64,000 nucleotides of DNA from Rhynchosporium graminicola (lineage: Eukaryota; Ascomycota; Leotiomycetes; Helotiales; Ploettnerulaceae), in NCBI GenBank assembly GCA_900074885.1, contig FJUW01000007.1, forward strand, positions 1,168,704 through 1,232,703, written 5' to 3'. Below are positions 51,638 to 63,661 of this stretch, piece after piece. Position 1 is the first letter of the stretch. Each line of letters begins with the position of its first letter. Below the pieces are notes generated by a model, which was given only the letters and a program-made list of their open reading frames with translations, was not told the DNA's origin and did not search any database. The translations under genes and the position numbers were made by a program.

Positions 51638-54123
51638 TCATCGGAAAGACTTGAAAGACTTGTGTGCTAATGGTGATGCGCCAAGTCGAGAAGTTCCTTT
51701 CGCAGTCTCTCGAATTCGTCCACCACGCACGTTCGGCGTCCGAGCACAGAAAGCGCAGACGTAGACTGGGGGAAGGCTTCTGTGGTTGAGACCGACACAA
51801 TCAGCGTGGAGCCAATTATCGCAAGATTCACTGAGTAGGTTAGTTGGCTGTCAACCACGACGTTGACTACTACATACCATAAGATCATCAAACCCTCGCT
51901 ATCAGAGTTGCCACAAACACATCGAGTAGTGCCACTCTTTGTACTTGATGGTGTTGTTCCTCCATCAGGGTCGGTAATCGTAGTTGGCGACATATTAGTA
52001 GAGGAGCTGTGGATGCCGTAGTGAGAATTTCCTCTGGGTGTGGAATCTGTATAGCGGTGATGCTGTGGATTCCGTAGATTTCTTTGTCCCCTCCTGCGAG
52101 ACTCAACGACCTTGCGTAATGCTTGTGCTGCATCACCAGATCCATCATCCTCTTCCACCACAGTTTCCGCTTCGCTCCCTAGGCTGTCACGCCGAAACGA
52201 TCGCTGACTTGAGGATTCTGACTGGCTATAGCCGCTGGAGCTGCGTCTTTGGTCTGTCGACATATCGAAGATCCCAATCTTGACTGGCTTTAATTGCGGA
52301 AGCGAGAATGAAGAGTTTCGGCTTGGCACAAGAATTAGTTCGTCATCTGAAGATGACTCGTCGCCATATTGCGAAGATTCCCATCCTTCACTCCTCGCTG
52401 ATGGCCCTCCCCTACCTGTGCGATGTTTCTCTGCCACGAGCACTGTCTCGGTCCTGGCTCTTCCATTGGCATCGATCGTAAATTTCACCTCTGTCCGTGT
52501 CCGTGGCCCGTCCACCTCAGGTATAGACACCAGCTTGCTTGGCCGTTGATGCTTGACTGGCGAAATCCGACCTGTGCTAGGACGAGATGATACTCGATCT
52601 TGAGATGAATTGAGTTGGCGCATTTGGGATGGCATGGCAAGATAATCACCTTGAGATCGCCTTCCCCGGCTTTCACTTATAGTCCTGTGCAGACCTGGGC
52701 GCGCGGAGCCCTTCACGGGTGAGCTCACCGTCCCACGGTCCAATCGGCGGGTCCTACTGTCCTCTCTCGAACCGCGGGAGCGGCGTAACTCCTCTTGATC
52801 TCGCATTGATTCTCGCAGTTGGTGTTGGTAAGGCTTCAACTCTACATGGCTTGTGACAGGCCGCGTAGGTGGTAAAGAAACATCTTGGAATTCTGACGGC
52901 ATAGGGACAAGATCGTTGCGACCGAATAGCAGACCTGGATTCACCCCTCCAAATGCTAAAGGCGAGAAAGGATCTTCCGAAGCAGAAACGTTGTTGAAAT
53001 CAAACGGAGCCATTGTAGAAGGGAGCAATTCTGCGGTTGGTTTGGACAGTTTTGGAGCTAACGTTCGTTGTCGCTTAAGGGTGGTCTGTTCACTTTGGGG
53101 GACAATGTTGGAAGTCGGCGTTGGAATATTCACTGTTTCCTGAAACATCTGATTGTACCTTCCCCAGTCAAGCGAGTTGCTCATTCTGTGGGAGGATCCC
53201 GCATTGAACATGGATGGGTCTTCGTGCCCGAAATCGAGGTCCATACCTCCCATGCTTGCATCCGGATCCCAGAACGGCTTTGTGCTTGGAAAATCAGGCG
53301 CTATCGCTGGGGCAGACATAGGATAGTAGAACTCTGCCGAATTGGAGGGAAACGACATCGGGTTTTGTTGGTGTGTTGGAGTTTGTGAGGCCCCATAATG
53401 TCGATCTTGCGAGCCATTCTGCATTGTGTCCGTTGGCAACTTTGGGGCCAATTTCCTCGATCCTTTAGACTTTGTCGCTGGCGGAGTAGCAGTCTGCCCA
53501 CTGAAAGCTTCTTCCAAACGTTTTCTAGGTTTCCTTGGTGTTATATGACTGCTAGTATGTCCATCGAATTGGCTTTCTGTGATGGGATAGGGACCCGGAG
53601 AAGAATGGAGCTGGTTGGAAGGGTCGATGGGCGGCAAGGAAAAGCTATGGTTGGTGGAGAGATGATGAGCATGAGTTGCAAGCTCAGGAGCAAGGTCTTC
53701 CGCCGAAGGACGTCGGTTCTGAGTAGAAGCGTTCGAGTGCTCCGGAGTTGAAGCTTCAGCGAAGTGCTGTTGAGAGCTGGTGAGCCGGCCAGGAGTAGCG
53801 TTGAAGACCTGATTATGATCAGCTTCATACTTCCCATATTGGTCCAGACATCAATGGTTGTCAGAGGCATTTGTAATAGCTTGCGCTTCTTTTACAGCTT
53901 TCGTAGACCATATACATTCCCTGAACATCACAAATCAAGGTAATTTGTCACTCACAGAATATTCCTCTGCAAATGTAGGAGTCCAACCACCTCGGTTCTC
54001 AAAGCTCGAACTATTCCTTGGTGTCTGAAAAGCAGTTGTGCTCGGAAATTGGCCGGATGTAGGGGTTTGTGTGGGAGTGGGTGGTTGAGCGTTTGGATTC
54101 CCAAAGCTGTAGAACATTAGCAT
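51638..54123 (-). CDS. PHD-finger protein
   Basis: This is likely a nuclear chromatin-reading protein. Three exons on the minus strand are inferred: 54123-53956, 53808-51878 and 51830-51638, giving 763 residues. Residues 1-56 begin MLMFYSFGNPNAQ and the first splice yields FAEEYSVFNATPG. The long middle is low-complexity, rich in Ser, Pro, Arg and acidic residues, with basic patches (TPRKPRKRLEE, VVESRRRGQRN). The 47-bp second intron splits the zinc finger. Once it is removed, a complete C4HC3 PHD finger appears near the C-terminus: CVCGNSDSEGLMI, then LCESCDNWLHADC, then VYVCAFC. The protein ends soon after (PLAHKSFKSFR). PHD fingers often bind the histone H3 tail; the target here is not predictable. 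The start codon is tentative because an upstream exon is possible. Confidence 0.85.
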
Positions 54124-54387
54124 CTGGAGGAGCTACTGAAGATGGTTACATGCCTGTATGCCTGTTGATCCCAACTCATAGCAAAATTAAATGGCTAGCT
54201 TGTGGTCGAGACCTGTGGCAGGAATGCTGCCTGCTTTATTTTGTCGCTGTAGACCCTCGATTTAGGTAGACAATCCCTAGTTTCTGCCACCAACATCCAC
54301 CTTCCGATCCACCGGTTAGATATCTGGTCTTGTTCAATGCTCTCCTCGATTAGATATGATTCCGAAGGGTTTGTATTGTAAAGAGGA

Positions 54388-54592
54388 TTATGAGAGCAGA
54401 TGTAGATCGAAGCTCTTGAGGATATTCACAGCATGGTCGGAGCCAGGGATGTAGTCGGGTGTCTCTTGCAGCTCTGTCTTCAGGAGTTAGTCTTCGATGA
54501 CATGCACGCAGCAGATATTACAATCAATTGGACCTTACCATGAGTACGACCATGAATACGACAGTGTACTTCAACAGTTGATGTCGACAGGG
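54388..54592 (-). CDS. Possible 3' end of an unrecognised small gene
   Basis: On the minus strand a textbook fungal intron (54538-54474: gtaagg donor, ctaac branch site, acag acceptor) joins two short open stretches into THELQETPDYIPGSDHAVNI and on to KSFDLHLLS and a stop at 54388. The preceding exon (from about 54592, after a possible acceptor) reads STSTVEVHCRIHGRTH. The 5' exons and start codon could not be fixed. A possible upstream exon ending near 54690 would need a gtgcgt donor. No family is recognised. It could be a small lineage-specific gene or a chance match to splice signals. Confidence 0.3.
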
Positions 54593-57500
54593 CTCAAGGT
54601 CCAAGGCGTAAGCAGGAGCAGAGGTTGGTGAATAGTGCAGGAGCGGGCGGACTGTACTAGGATGTTATGACAACCTGACAACCACGCACAATTTTTCAGA
54701 TTAGCTTGTCCGTAGTTTCTCAAGGGTTTCCGAGGCTGAAGACGTTGAGGCACACGATCACAGTGGATTTTGCGACTATTTGTGGCATGGCATGAGGAGC
54801 TGTACCGCAGAAAAGTACCAGGATTGAACAGTAGCGTGTCCGAAGAGGAGCAGAGCAAACGCAGAAGTTCGAGCCCAGCTTGAGGTTTACTTTTAGAATT
54901 CAAGTGGACTTTCTAGGACTGCTCATCTCTTTTCAGGGCTTGATATGGGCCAACAGCGTAGTGTCGGCTTGGTTTTCTTCGCAAACAGGGCGGCGAGAGG
55001 GAGGATACCGTCTTTGAAGTAAGAATGCCGGGTAGGACCATTTAGAATCGAGCCACCAGCCGTAAATTTGATGATGAGAAGGTACTGTAAGGGATGGGAG
55101 GGGCACATGCAATCAGATATTACTTAGTCAAATGGTCGAGGTTAGGCCCACGCATGTCCGGCAGATCAAGTAGGGACTTATATAAGTAATACACTTATCA
55201 TCACGTTATTACCTGCTTCGGCAATGTCACTAACTAGTTACGTGACTTTATATTTCACTTCTAGTAATGTCCTATAAAGTTTTCGTGACTTTGGTATGAG
55301 TTGCCACATGGAGTGAGTGGTTTATACCGCTAATTCTCTCGTCGCCGCAGACAAATTTGCTGGCCCCGGTAACTGCATTAATGATAGCGGCTATAGAGCA
55401 GGTGCTGTAGGCTGGCTGGCTTGCTTATAGCAATAGAAGTATAGGGCGTCATGGTACTGTAGCACGTTTTGGAAATTTGATGACTGGTAGGCAGATAACA
55501 GCCGTCAATGTTGGGCAGGAGAACCTTGCTTTACTTATTCTGTACATTGGTTCAGCGGGCTTGAACTTCCTCGAGGCATCGAGAGCGGGGGGCAGCTGAA
55601 TCAATCCAACAGGACGGGAAGGAGAAGGGCTCTAGAGCGAGCATACGGCCCGCGGATTGGAGTGCGCCAAACGACTCAAAGGTGTAATTTGACGGGCTGG
55701 ATGCCAGGCTCAGCTGGCTTCAGCTGAAATGTTGAGTTGTCTGAAGTAAATTTATAAGTATAAGTACCATCTAGACTTTTGACATGACTAGCCACTTCTC
55801 CAATGAATATCAGCCTGTCAACAGCCTTTCTTGATCAAGTTTCCGTACCTCGGACACCATAGCTTTCCGAACTAATCAAATTCAACAATTTTCCGCATTT
55901 TGCTTGTTTGGCGACGACCTATTCGTCAGTTCCTGTAAGCAAAGCAAAGCAATTATTGGCTCGAAGAAACCATATCCCTGATTCGCAGCATCTCCTGCAT
56001 TTAAGAAGTGAGAATGAACGGTGGTAATGTACCTGCGTTGGGGTGCTGAGACTCTCTGGAAGTCAATCGTTGGCTACATGGAATATTAGTTTTGACAGCT
56101 GCAGGGACAGCAGGCTGGAGAGGAGCTTGCCGGTTGCCCACGAATCAAGAGCCGTAAATCTCTCCGGACCTGCATATGTCAGAAAGAGAAAGGAGCTCCT
56201 CTGTAATACAATATCTCCCTTTCTGGGTTCCGTGTTAACACCGGCGGTTCTTTGTTTCAAGAAGGCCTTGTTACACAGTTAATTTGGTATTTCTTTTATT
56301 TCCCATTTCCATAGCAACATCTGGCTACTATCATGAAACAGAAAGAAAGAAAAAAGAGCAAGACAGCCAGCCAGAACCACAGTCAGGCGTGATTCAGCGT
56401 CATCCAATCTCGCACATTTTGTCTAGTAAACGCACCGAGTTATCGCCACTATCCCCAACATTGCATTGACACGTCTATACCAAGGCTTTACAAGGGGCAG
56501 TTTCGGACGATGACAATGTTTTCTCAAGAAAATGATTCACCAGACACACCAGAATCAAACTACCATCTAACGTGCCTACGAGCTCATTTACCTGAGATAA
56601 CCGATATGTGGCAAAGTACCTAAACACACATCCTGCAGTTATAGGGAGAGAAGTGGCGTCAAAGCCATGCTATCCTGTCACTGTTCCTGCACTTCCACCC
56701 CAATCTAACGCCGCCGCCGTACAGCGCAGCATGCGTCAAAATACCCGAGAGCATGTTGATTGAGTGGTCAGCAGTCCACGAACCAACACACTGCAGCCGT
56801 TGCACCCAAGGAAACCCCGGATTAGTACTCCAACGCAGAGGAAAAGTAGAGGCACAGCTCGTGGCATTCGATATTCGGATTTACTCTCAGCGAATCACAC
56901 ACTTCCAAGCTGCATCATTCATCTTCTGTAGAAACAGATGCAGCCAAGCTGAAAGCCCATATTCATGCGCCAATCTCGTTTCCGGTAACTCGCTTGCATG
57001 TCGCCTTTTGAGGTCGGCGGTTGTTGATACATGAGACACTGCGCTCTTACAGCCAGTCGTTCAGTACAAGCTGGCTACCATGCGTTGATGATAAATCATG
57101 TCCACCTACGAAGACATCATTAACATTTAGACACACTTTGTAAGTCCAATTCTGTCATCCTGAAAAAGATGCCATATCTAGGAATATCAATGTGTGCTGA
57201 TCTAGGTTGGTACGGCCATCAGCAGCAAGCGCGGTCGCTACAAGGATAGTCATCGGCCTGATTGATATCGGCTGAGAAGATCGCTGGGAGTCAGCTTGCT
57301 CATTGCGAGAAAGAACGCAAATACGGCTCCGAAATAATCAACTCGCAGGCGAATACCACCTGGGAGCCTCTGGTTCAGTCCATTCGATCTCAACCAAGAA
57401 CCCTTATCTTACTCTGGCTCATTCACCCAGATGGCCGAAACATACGAGAAGACAGAATGGCTGTTCATCTGTCCAAATACGTCTGCACCGTCTCCCGTAT

Positions 57501-58782
57501 GCCACTATACACTGGTCTCCATTTGAAATGGCCTTGCCCCATCCATCTTAATGTCTGAGCAGATACCCATCAGACTCGTTCCTTATTCCTCGTCCTGAAC
57601 GGTAGACGATCTCTGACGATAGCAATTTTGTTCTGATATTTGAAAATTTCTTCGTTTCGATTTATGTCGAATTGCAAGGCTTGTGCTTTGAGTCTCTGTG
57701 CGTACAAATCCATTTGAGAGCAGACGATACGGTGATTGTGCTGGACATGAGAGCATTGCTCCATTTGCATGGACACTGCTCCTTGAGAAATTGGTGTGGG
57801 GGAAGAGGCCGTGTCGATAGACAAGATGAGTCGATAGGAGAAAATTATTCTAGCAGCAGTTGATAAAGTTCTTTAGCAGCCTGATTGCCACGATTTGTCC
57901 ATGGTGATGCTCATTAATATTATGAGGGTACTCCTTGGAAGAAGAGAATGTAAAGAGGGATATCGTTTGACGGAAAGAAGAATGTGTTTTCAAAGTATTA
58001 TTTTTGGCTACCTGGTTTATTGAAAAAAATTAGGCATTCAGATCAAGTGAATCGAACCGATAATTCAATCTTGTGTGTGCACTTCACAGCAGGCTATCAA
58101 TGTCAATGTGCCCAATTTCATGGAATTATTCCAGGACTTTACTCCTCTATAATCTCAATGTCACAGAACTCCTGCAGGACTTTGATAGTATATCAAGCAA
58201 ACTAATCCTTTCAAAGCAAATAAATCGCTTCACTGGACACGATTTGGTTCGGGCTCGATGCCCAAGAATCTATGCTCAAGATATCCCGGACGCCTTAGGA
58301 TATTAAAGATATACTAAACCAGAAACTCCGCGTCAATAAACCCGTAAATATTTTTTTCCTTCGCACAGAATGACAGACACTCCATACACTGGCCATGTCG
58401 TGAGATGTCGAAACACATGTTGAACCAGATCCCGAGTTCCTACGAGACGCAAGTCGCGCATCCAGAGTAACGAGGATTTGCTTGACTATATGGGTAGGAA
58501 AAGTTATGGCTTGGGATGGTTTAAGCAGAGTGAAGTAACACGAACTAGTTTGATGAGATCTCTGCTATTTTGCCCTTTTGCAAGTTCGAAGGTGCAAAGT
58601 TGTTAAGGGTGTCGAGCCATGATCACTGACATAAGCCACACACCTTTCTCTTTAAGTTACTTCCGAAGCAGTCCACCGACCGACATTGGGCCAAATTTCA
58701 TCACTATTTCGTCCGAATTCGAATGGATCCCTCTGAAGTCTGTTCGGCACATGATGAACACGTCGAGGTCTGGAGAACGCAA

Positions 58783-59013
58783 TTACGTTTTATACAGAAA
58801 TCCTGTGAGCCTCTTGAGATTTGGAGTTATCTCGGTGAAAACGAGCTCTGACTTGAGCGTGTAGTAAAGTGCCCTAGTGTGGTGTGCCGGATCTGACCGA
58901 AGCTCGCCTGCCAAAGCTGCTATGAGACTGTAGGGTTTGACAGAAATTTTGCCTTTGCAAAAACATTGTAACAGATCAGCAGCTTGGTTGATTTGGTCCG
59001 AGTAGGTAGCCAT
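58783..59013 (-). CDS. Possible small protein of 76 residues
   Basis: An open frame on the minus strand begins ATG at 59013 with MATYSDQINQAADLLQCF and continues ISVKPYSLIAALAGELRS and ELVFTEITPNLKRL to a stop at 58783. The composition looks like a folded helical protein and not random translation. However, there is no family match that I can name, no neighbouring exon was found, and it may be a decayed fragment. Confidence 0.25.
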   Translation of the reverse strand: MATYSDQINQAADLLQCFCKGKISVKPYSLIAALAGELRSDPAHHTRALYYTLKSELVFTEITPNLKRLTGFLYKT

Positions 59014-59262
59014 GATTAGATGTGGGAATTTGAAAAATGGCTGCAAAGGTAAGTAAGTATATGTTTTGTACCAAAGGCTTTGAGCAGAAACTTCTTGAAG
59101 ATTAGGTAAGCACATATTGCTAAGCTTGCCTGGGACTAGACTCATATTTAGTGCATTCATGCTTTTCGCTTAGCAGCCCACGATCATTTTCAGAACCAGC
59201 GATTACCTCCAAGGTTCCTCATTTCTCAACCAAAACCTGTTGCCCCCCAGACCACCGCAAAG

Positions 59263-60126
59263 ATGAGTTTGGTTACGTACGTGTTGATATTCCCTTCCCA
59301 TTCCATCGAGCAGATGAAACCTGTCGATCGCGCGGTTTTTTAGGAACTTGCTCCGGCACCCATGGCTCGAACACTCGAGATACGAAATGTTATTGGGAAC
59401 ACCTGCTGACGAACCTGAAATTATAGGGGCGAGAAGTCGAACTTCCAATACGTACGTTACGAATCTGCTACTCCCTTCCAATTGATTTGCTGGACATAGA
59501 CGAGATTGCGAAAGCCTTTGAAAGGCGCCATACGGCCCTGAGCATCATACTATTCAGCACAAAGATTTGAACATGGGCTGATAATTTCCAGATCCTCCGT
59601 TTGTTGAACACAAACGTGGAGGGTAAGCAAAAGGTTATGTACGCGCTCACCAAGATCAAGGGTGTTGGTCGTCGTTACTCCAACTTGGTCTGCAAGGTAA
59701 GCACATTTCTGGGATGATATCACGAATTACGGCTAACACAGAACAGAAAGCCGATGTCGATCTCAACAAGCGGTAGGAAACCTAAACCGGTCCCCGTATC
59801 ATGCACCGTCTAACATGTTTTTTAGTGCTGGTGAACTCACCTCCGAAGAGCTCGAGCGTATCGTTACCATCATCCAGAACCCAACCCAGTACAAGATTCC
59901 ATCCTGGTTCCTCAATCGTCAACGTGATATCGTCGATGGCAAGGACTCGCAAATTCTCGCCAACGGTGTCGACTCCAAGCTCCGTGATGATTTGGAGCGC
60001 CTGAAGAAGATCCGTGCTCATCGTGGTCTTCGTCACTACTGGGGGCTCCGTGTCCGTGGACAACACTCAAAGACCACTGGTCGCCGTGGCCGGACTGTCG
60101 GTGTCTCCAAGAAGAAGGGTGGTTAA
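59263..60126 (+). CDS. RPS18: 40S ribosomal protein uS13 (S18)
   Basis: uS13 sits in the head of the small subunit and contacts the large subunit and P-site tRNA. Five exons are inferred: 59263-59276, 59427-59451, 59592-59696, 59747-59772 and 59826-60126, giving 156 residues, the expected length. The first two exons are only 14 and 25 bases and encode [13 protein letters not shown]. The third starts [20 protein letters not shown] and ends at [11 protein letters not shown], the fourth encodes KADVDLNKR, and the fifth the conserved C-terminal part ([36 protein letters not shown]) with the basic tail [15 protein letters not shown]. Introns are 150, 140, 50 and 53 bp. It is convergent with SDO1, 263 bp between stops. 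Confidence 0.96.
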
Positions 60127-60389
60127 GCGTGTGGTTCCTGGGATATATTGGCTGGTTGGAGTGTGGATTTCGGTTTCACGTGGTGCATATGGCTTTATTG
60201 CATTTCTGCATGAGGCAAAAACTGGGTGTATTCTACCACATCCAGTCGACTGAGCAACCATTAAAAATCATCAAGAATTAGACAATGTTCGGAACATGTG
60301 AACGTGGAAGTAATAGTTTTGATATGCCAACCCAAACGCCATTTTATGCTCTATTTTCGCTCGCTAAATCTCAAATGCTATATGAACTT

Positions 60390-61304
60390 TTAGTCTTCAT
60401 GTGTAACGGCCATATCCAAGACTTCGACACGCCCTTGACCCTTGGTCTCGTTGCCTATGAAATCTCCCAGTCCCTTGAATGCTCCAGGCTCAACAAATCC
60501 AGTAACCTCCCACTCCGATCCCACGACATCTTGAGTTTCTACCTGCTCGATATAACTCAGGATGCGATCCTTGACAGTTCCCTTCGTCTTGTCTTCGACT
60601 TCCTCATCATCAGCAGCTTTTGGAGCACCAGACCTAGCAGCTTGCTTGAGAATGCTGGTAGGGCAAGTGATTCGGAGTCGCATCCTCGCTCTCGCAACAG
60701 GTATGGGCTGATGAGCAATCAAAGCCTTCATAGCATCAAGCGCCTGACTCTTCGCACTCTTCGTAGCCACCACACCAGTCCACACATGCTCCTTGACCTT
60801 CGGCTTCGCCTCTCCATCCTCTCCTGTTGCCGATGTTCCCGCGCCACTACCCGCACTCTGAGCCTGCGAGCCTTGCGAACTCAACATCTCCAGCGCCTTC
60901 TCGATCATGCCCGTAGTATAGATCCTCTTTGTCTTGGGATCCACAAGCTTGCTAGCTACAATCCCCACGACCTCATTATGTACCCTCTCTAACTGCGCAT
61001 GACGTTCCTTCTCTCCCACTTGCAGCTCGCCCTTGCTCAGAATCTCGAGAATGATGTCGTTCACCGGTGTCTTTGCCCCGAACGCTTTTGCCAGATCTGC
61101 CGAGGGTGCTGTTTGTCCTTTCGAGACGTTGAGGAAGATCGAGTTGATTTGTAGGACGTTGTCGAGATCGGTCTCGATTCCGGAGCGCCATTCGAGGACT
61201 TTGTTCTTGTAACAGGCGATTTCGAAACGCTTCTTGGCTTTCTTCAGGCGTACGAGTGACACGTTGGTCAGCTTGATCTGGTTGGATGGCTGATTGATAG
61301 GCAT
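60390..61304 (-). CDS. SDO1: Ribosome maturation protein Sdo1 (SBDS)
   Basis: Sdo1 works with the GTPase Efl1 to release Tif6 from nascent 60S subunits, the last cytoplasmic step of their maturation. The single-exon gene encodes 304 residues, slightly longer than yeast Sdo1 because of a low-complexity insert. The start MPINQPSNQIKLTNVSLVRL is typical. The SBDS N-terminal domain covers about residues 10-100 (KKRFEIACYKNKVLEWRSGI, LQINSIFLNVSKGQ). The helical domain follows (AKTPVNDIILEILSKGELQV, TTGMIEKALEML). A Ser/Gly/Ala-rich linker at about 145-165 precedes the C-terminal ferredoxin-like domain (QALDAMKALIAHQPIPVARA). The gene is divergent to carboxypeptidase Y. Confidence 0.95.
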   Translation of the reverse strand: MPINQPSNQIKLTNVSLVRLKKAKKRFEIACYKNKVLEWRSGIETDLDNVLQINSIFLNVSKGQTAPSADLAKAFGAKTPVNDIILEILSKGELQVGEKERHAQLERVHNEVVGIVASKLVDPKTKRIYTTGMIEKALEMLSSQGSQAQSAGSGAGTSATGEDGEAKPKVKEHVWTGVVATKSAKSQALDAMKALIAHQPIPVARARMRLRITCPTSILKQAARSGAPKAADDEEVEDKTKGTVKDRILSYIEQVETQDVVGSEWEVTGFVEPGAFKGLGDFIGNETKGQGRVEVLDMAVTHED

Positions 61305-61965
61305 TTTGAAGATTGCGTGGAGGTGTGAGCTTTTATTTTGTTTATGAATTTCTCAAGATGGTATTTTTGGATATGCTATTTATCTCGCTAGCACTTTGTG
61401 GGGTTGACCCCTCCTCGATGAGGTGGCACTGCAAGGCAGGATGAGATGGGATAGGATATTTTGATGGTACTGTAGGTATGGTCATTTCTGCTCAAAGAAC
61501 AGGTTAAATCACCCCACAGCCACGGCAGCTGCATATTGCTTTATCAATAGCTTCAAATAGCAATGAGAACATCTACACCTCAAACCATGTATTGAAAATC
61601 AAGAACCAAGAATGTTAATCAAGTCAGCTGTCCTTCAAGGTTGCTGCTTATCGTCACTGGCGGGTGCCTGTCCCCGAGGCCCGTTGCCCGTCTAGGCTAT
61701 CTACGTAATCTATGCCCAGCAATGAGCTTAGCTTAAGTGTGTGTATCCATGCCAACCCCCCGCTGTGTGCGCAACATGCTTCCCCAACTTCCGAGCTCTA
61801 TCAGTCCAAACCAATTCAATCCATCTCTCTTCCCCATCAAGCATCCAGCATCAAGTCAAGACGATCTGGAATCGAAATCAACCATCATCTAGACACAACC
61901 TCAACTTTCGATAGTGATTGTGATCAGGTATCATATTCTCCTTATCTATCCGGACCTTCAACAAC
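61305..61965. promoter_or_regulatory. Shared divergent promoter region SDO1 / CPY
   Basis: The 661 bases between the two start codons must hold both promoters. The side facing CPY is pyrimidine-rich (about 61800-61850, ccatctctcttcccc), as is usual before fungal transcription starts. No specific factor site is claimed. Confidence 0.5.
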
Positions 61966-63661
61966 ATGAAGCTCCTCGCCTCCGCCGTCCTTGTGGGCGC
62001 TGCTTCGGCATCCATCACGAACCAGCAACAAATCATCAAGAACTTTGAGGCACAGGCTCCTTTCAAAGATGCCGCTAAGTCGATCACCAATGCATGGTCG
62101 AAGTCTCTCAACCACCTCGTAGAGTCGATGAACGACATGACTGCCGAGGCAAAGGCTATCTGGGACGAGGTTACAATGTACTTCCCAGAAGAGATGGACA
62201 AGGCAACTTTCTTCTCGGCCCCAAAGCCTCATGTAAAGAAGCCAGACAGCGTCTGGGACTTTATCGTCAAGGGCTCTGATGTCCAAAGCGTCTGGGTTGA
62301 GAACGCCGACGGAGAGAAGGAGAGAGAGATCGATGGAAAGTTGGAATCATACAAGTTGCGGGCCAAGCACGTTGATCCTTCCAAACTTGGTATCGATAAG
62401 GTCAAGCAGTACAGTGGTTATCTTGATGATGACGAGGATGACAAGCATCTCTTCTACTGTTAGTATTGACATTCCTATACTTCTGAGCAGCTTTTAATGA
62501 CTCATAGGGTTCTTTGAGTCTCGCAACGACCCAAAGAAAGACCCCGTAATCTTGTGGCTCAACGGCGGCCCAGGATGCTCGTCCCTCACTGGCTTATTCC
62601 TCGAACTTGGCCCTGCTTCCATCGACAAGAACCTCAAGATCCACAACAACCCATACTCCTGGAACGCCAATGCTTCGGTTATCTTCCTTGATCAGCCAGT
62701 TAACGTTGGTTACTCTTACAGCGGCAGCTCCGTTAGCAACACCATCGCTGCTGGAAAGGATGTCTATGCTCTCTTGACCCTCTTCTTCAAGCAATTCCCA
62801 GAGTACGCCAAGCAGGACTTCCACATTGCTGGAGAGTCCTACGCTGGTCACTACATCCCAGTCTTCACGTCTGAGATTCTTTCGCACAAGAAGCGCAACA
62901 TCAACTTGAAGTCCGTCCTTATCGGTAACGGTCTGACTGATGGATTGACTCAATACGAGAAGTACGAGCCAATGGCATGTGGAAAGGGTGGGTACCCTGC
63001 CGTTCTCGATGCAGGTGAATGCCAGGCTATGTCCAACGCTCTCCCCCGTTGCCAGAGCATGATCCAAGCATGCTATGACAGCGAGAGTGTTTGGTCGTGT
63101 GTCCCTGCCAGCATCTACTGTAACAACGCCTTGTTAGGACCATACCAGAAGACTGGCCAGAACGTCTACGACATCCGTGGCAAGTGCGAGGATACTAGCA
63201 ATCTCTGCTACTCCGCTCTTGGCTGGATCAGCGAGTACTTGAACAAAGCAGATGTGCAGAAGGAGCTTGGCGTCGAAGTCAGCAGCTACGACAGCTGCAA
63301 CTTTGATATCAACCGCAACTTCCTATTCCAAGGTGACTGGATGCAGCCATTCCACCGTCTCGTACCCGGCATTCTTGAGCAAATCCCTGTCTTGATCTAC
63401 GCTGGTGACGCCGATTTCATCTGCAACTGGCTCGGTAACCAAGCATGGACTAACGCTCTCGAGTGGCCAGGACAGAAGGACTTTAACAAGGCCGAAATCA
63501 AGGATATTAAGCTTGATAGTGGCGACAAGTACGGCAAGATCAAGCACAGTGGCAATTTCACCTTCCTCCAGATATTCGGAGCTGGACACATGGTGCCTAT
63601 GGATCAACCTGAGGCTTCTTTGGACTTCTTGAACAGATGGGTTGGTGGAGAGTGGTTCTAG
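61966..63661 (+). CDS. cpyA: Vacuolar carboxypeptidase Y (serine carboxypeptidase)
   Basis: This secretory-pathway serine carboxypeptidase removes C-terminal residues in the vacuole. Exons 61966-62458 and 62508-63661 give 548 residues; the 49-bp intron splits the Trp codon of FYWFFE. A signal peptide is seen at about residues 1-17 ([16 protein letters not shown]), then a propeptide to about residue 130. The mature part contains [25 protein letters not shown] (oxyanion region) and GESYAGHY with nucleophile Ser at about 275. The Asp lies in [11 protein letters not shown] and the His at about 525 in [13 protein letters not shown]. Many Cys in the insertion domain and sequons such as NAS and NFT fit a glycosylated vacuolar enzyme. 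The propeptide implies synthesis as a zymogen. Nothing is broken. Confidence 0.96.

Larger units (their letters stand above)
54124..59262. other. 5.1-kb sparse region, PHD gene to RPS18
   Basis: This separates the minus-strand PHD gene from RPS18. Two weak coding candidates lie in it (54388-54592 and 58783-59013, listed separately). At about 55190-55400 is an AT-rich block with words in common with the MITE-like elements, possibly a third, badly diverged copy. Other open frames of 60-100 codons (for example 56753-57034 and 57262-57558, plus strand) have no recognisable similarity and no splice support. Confidence 0.5.
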
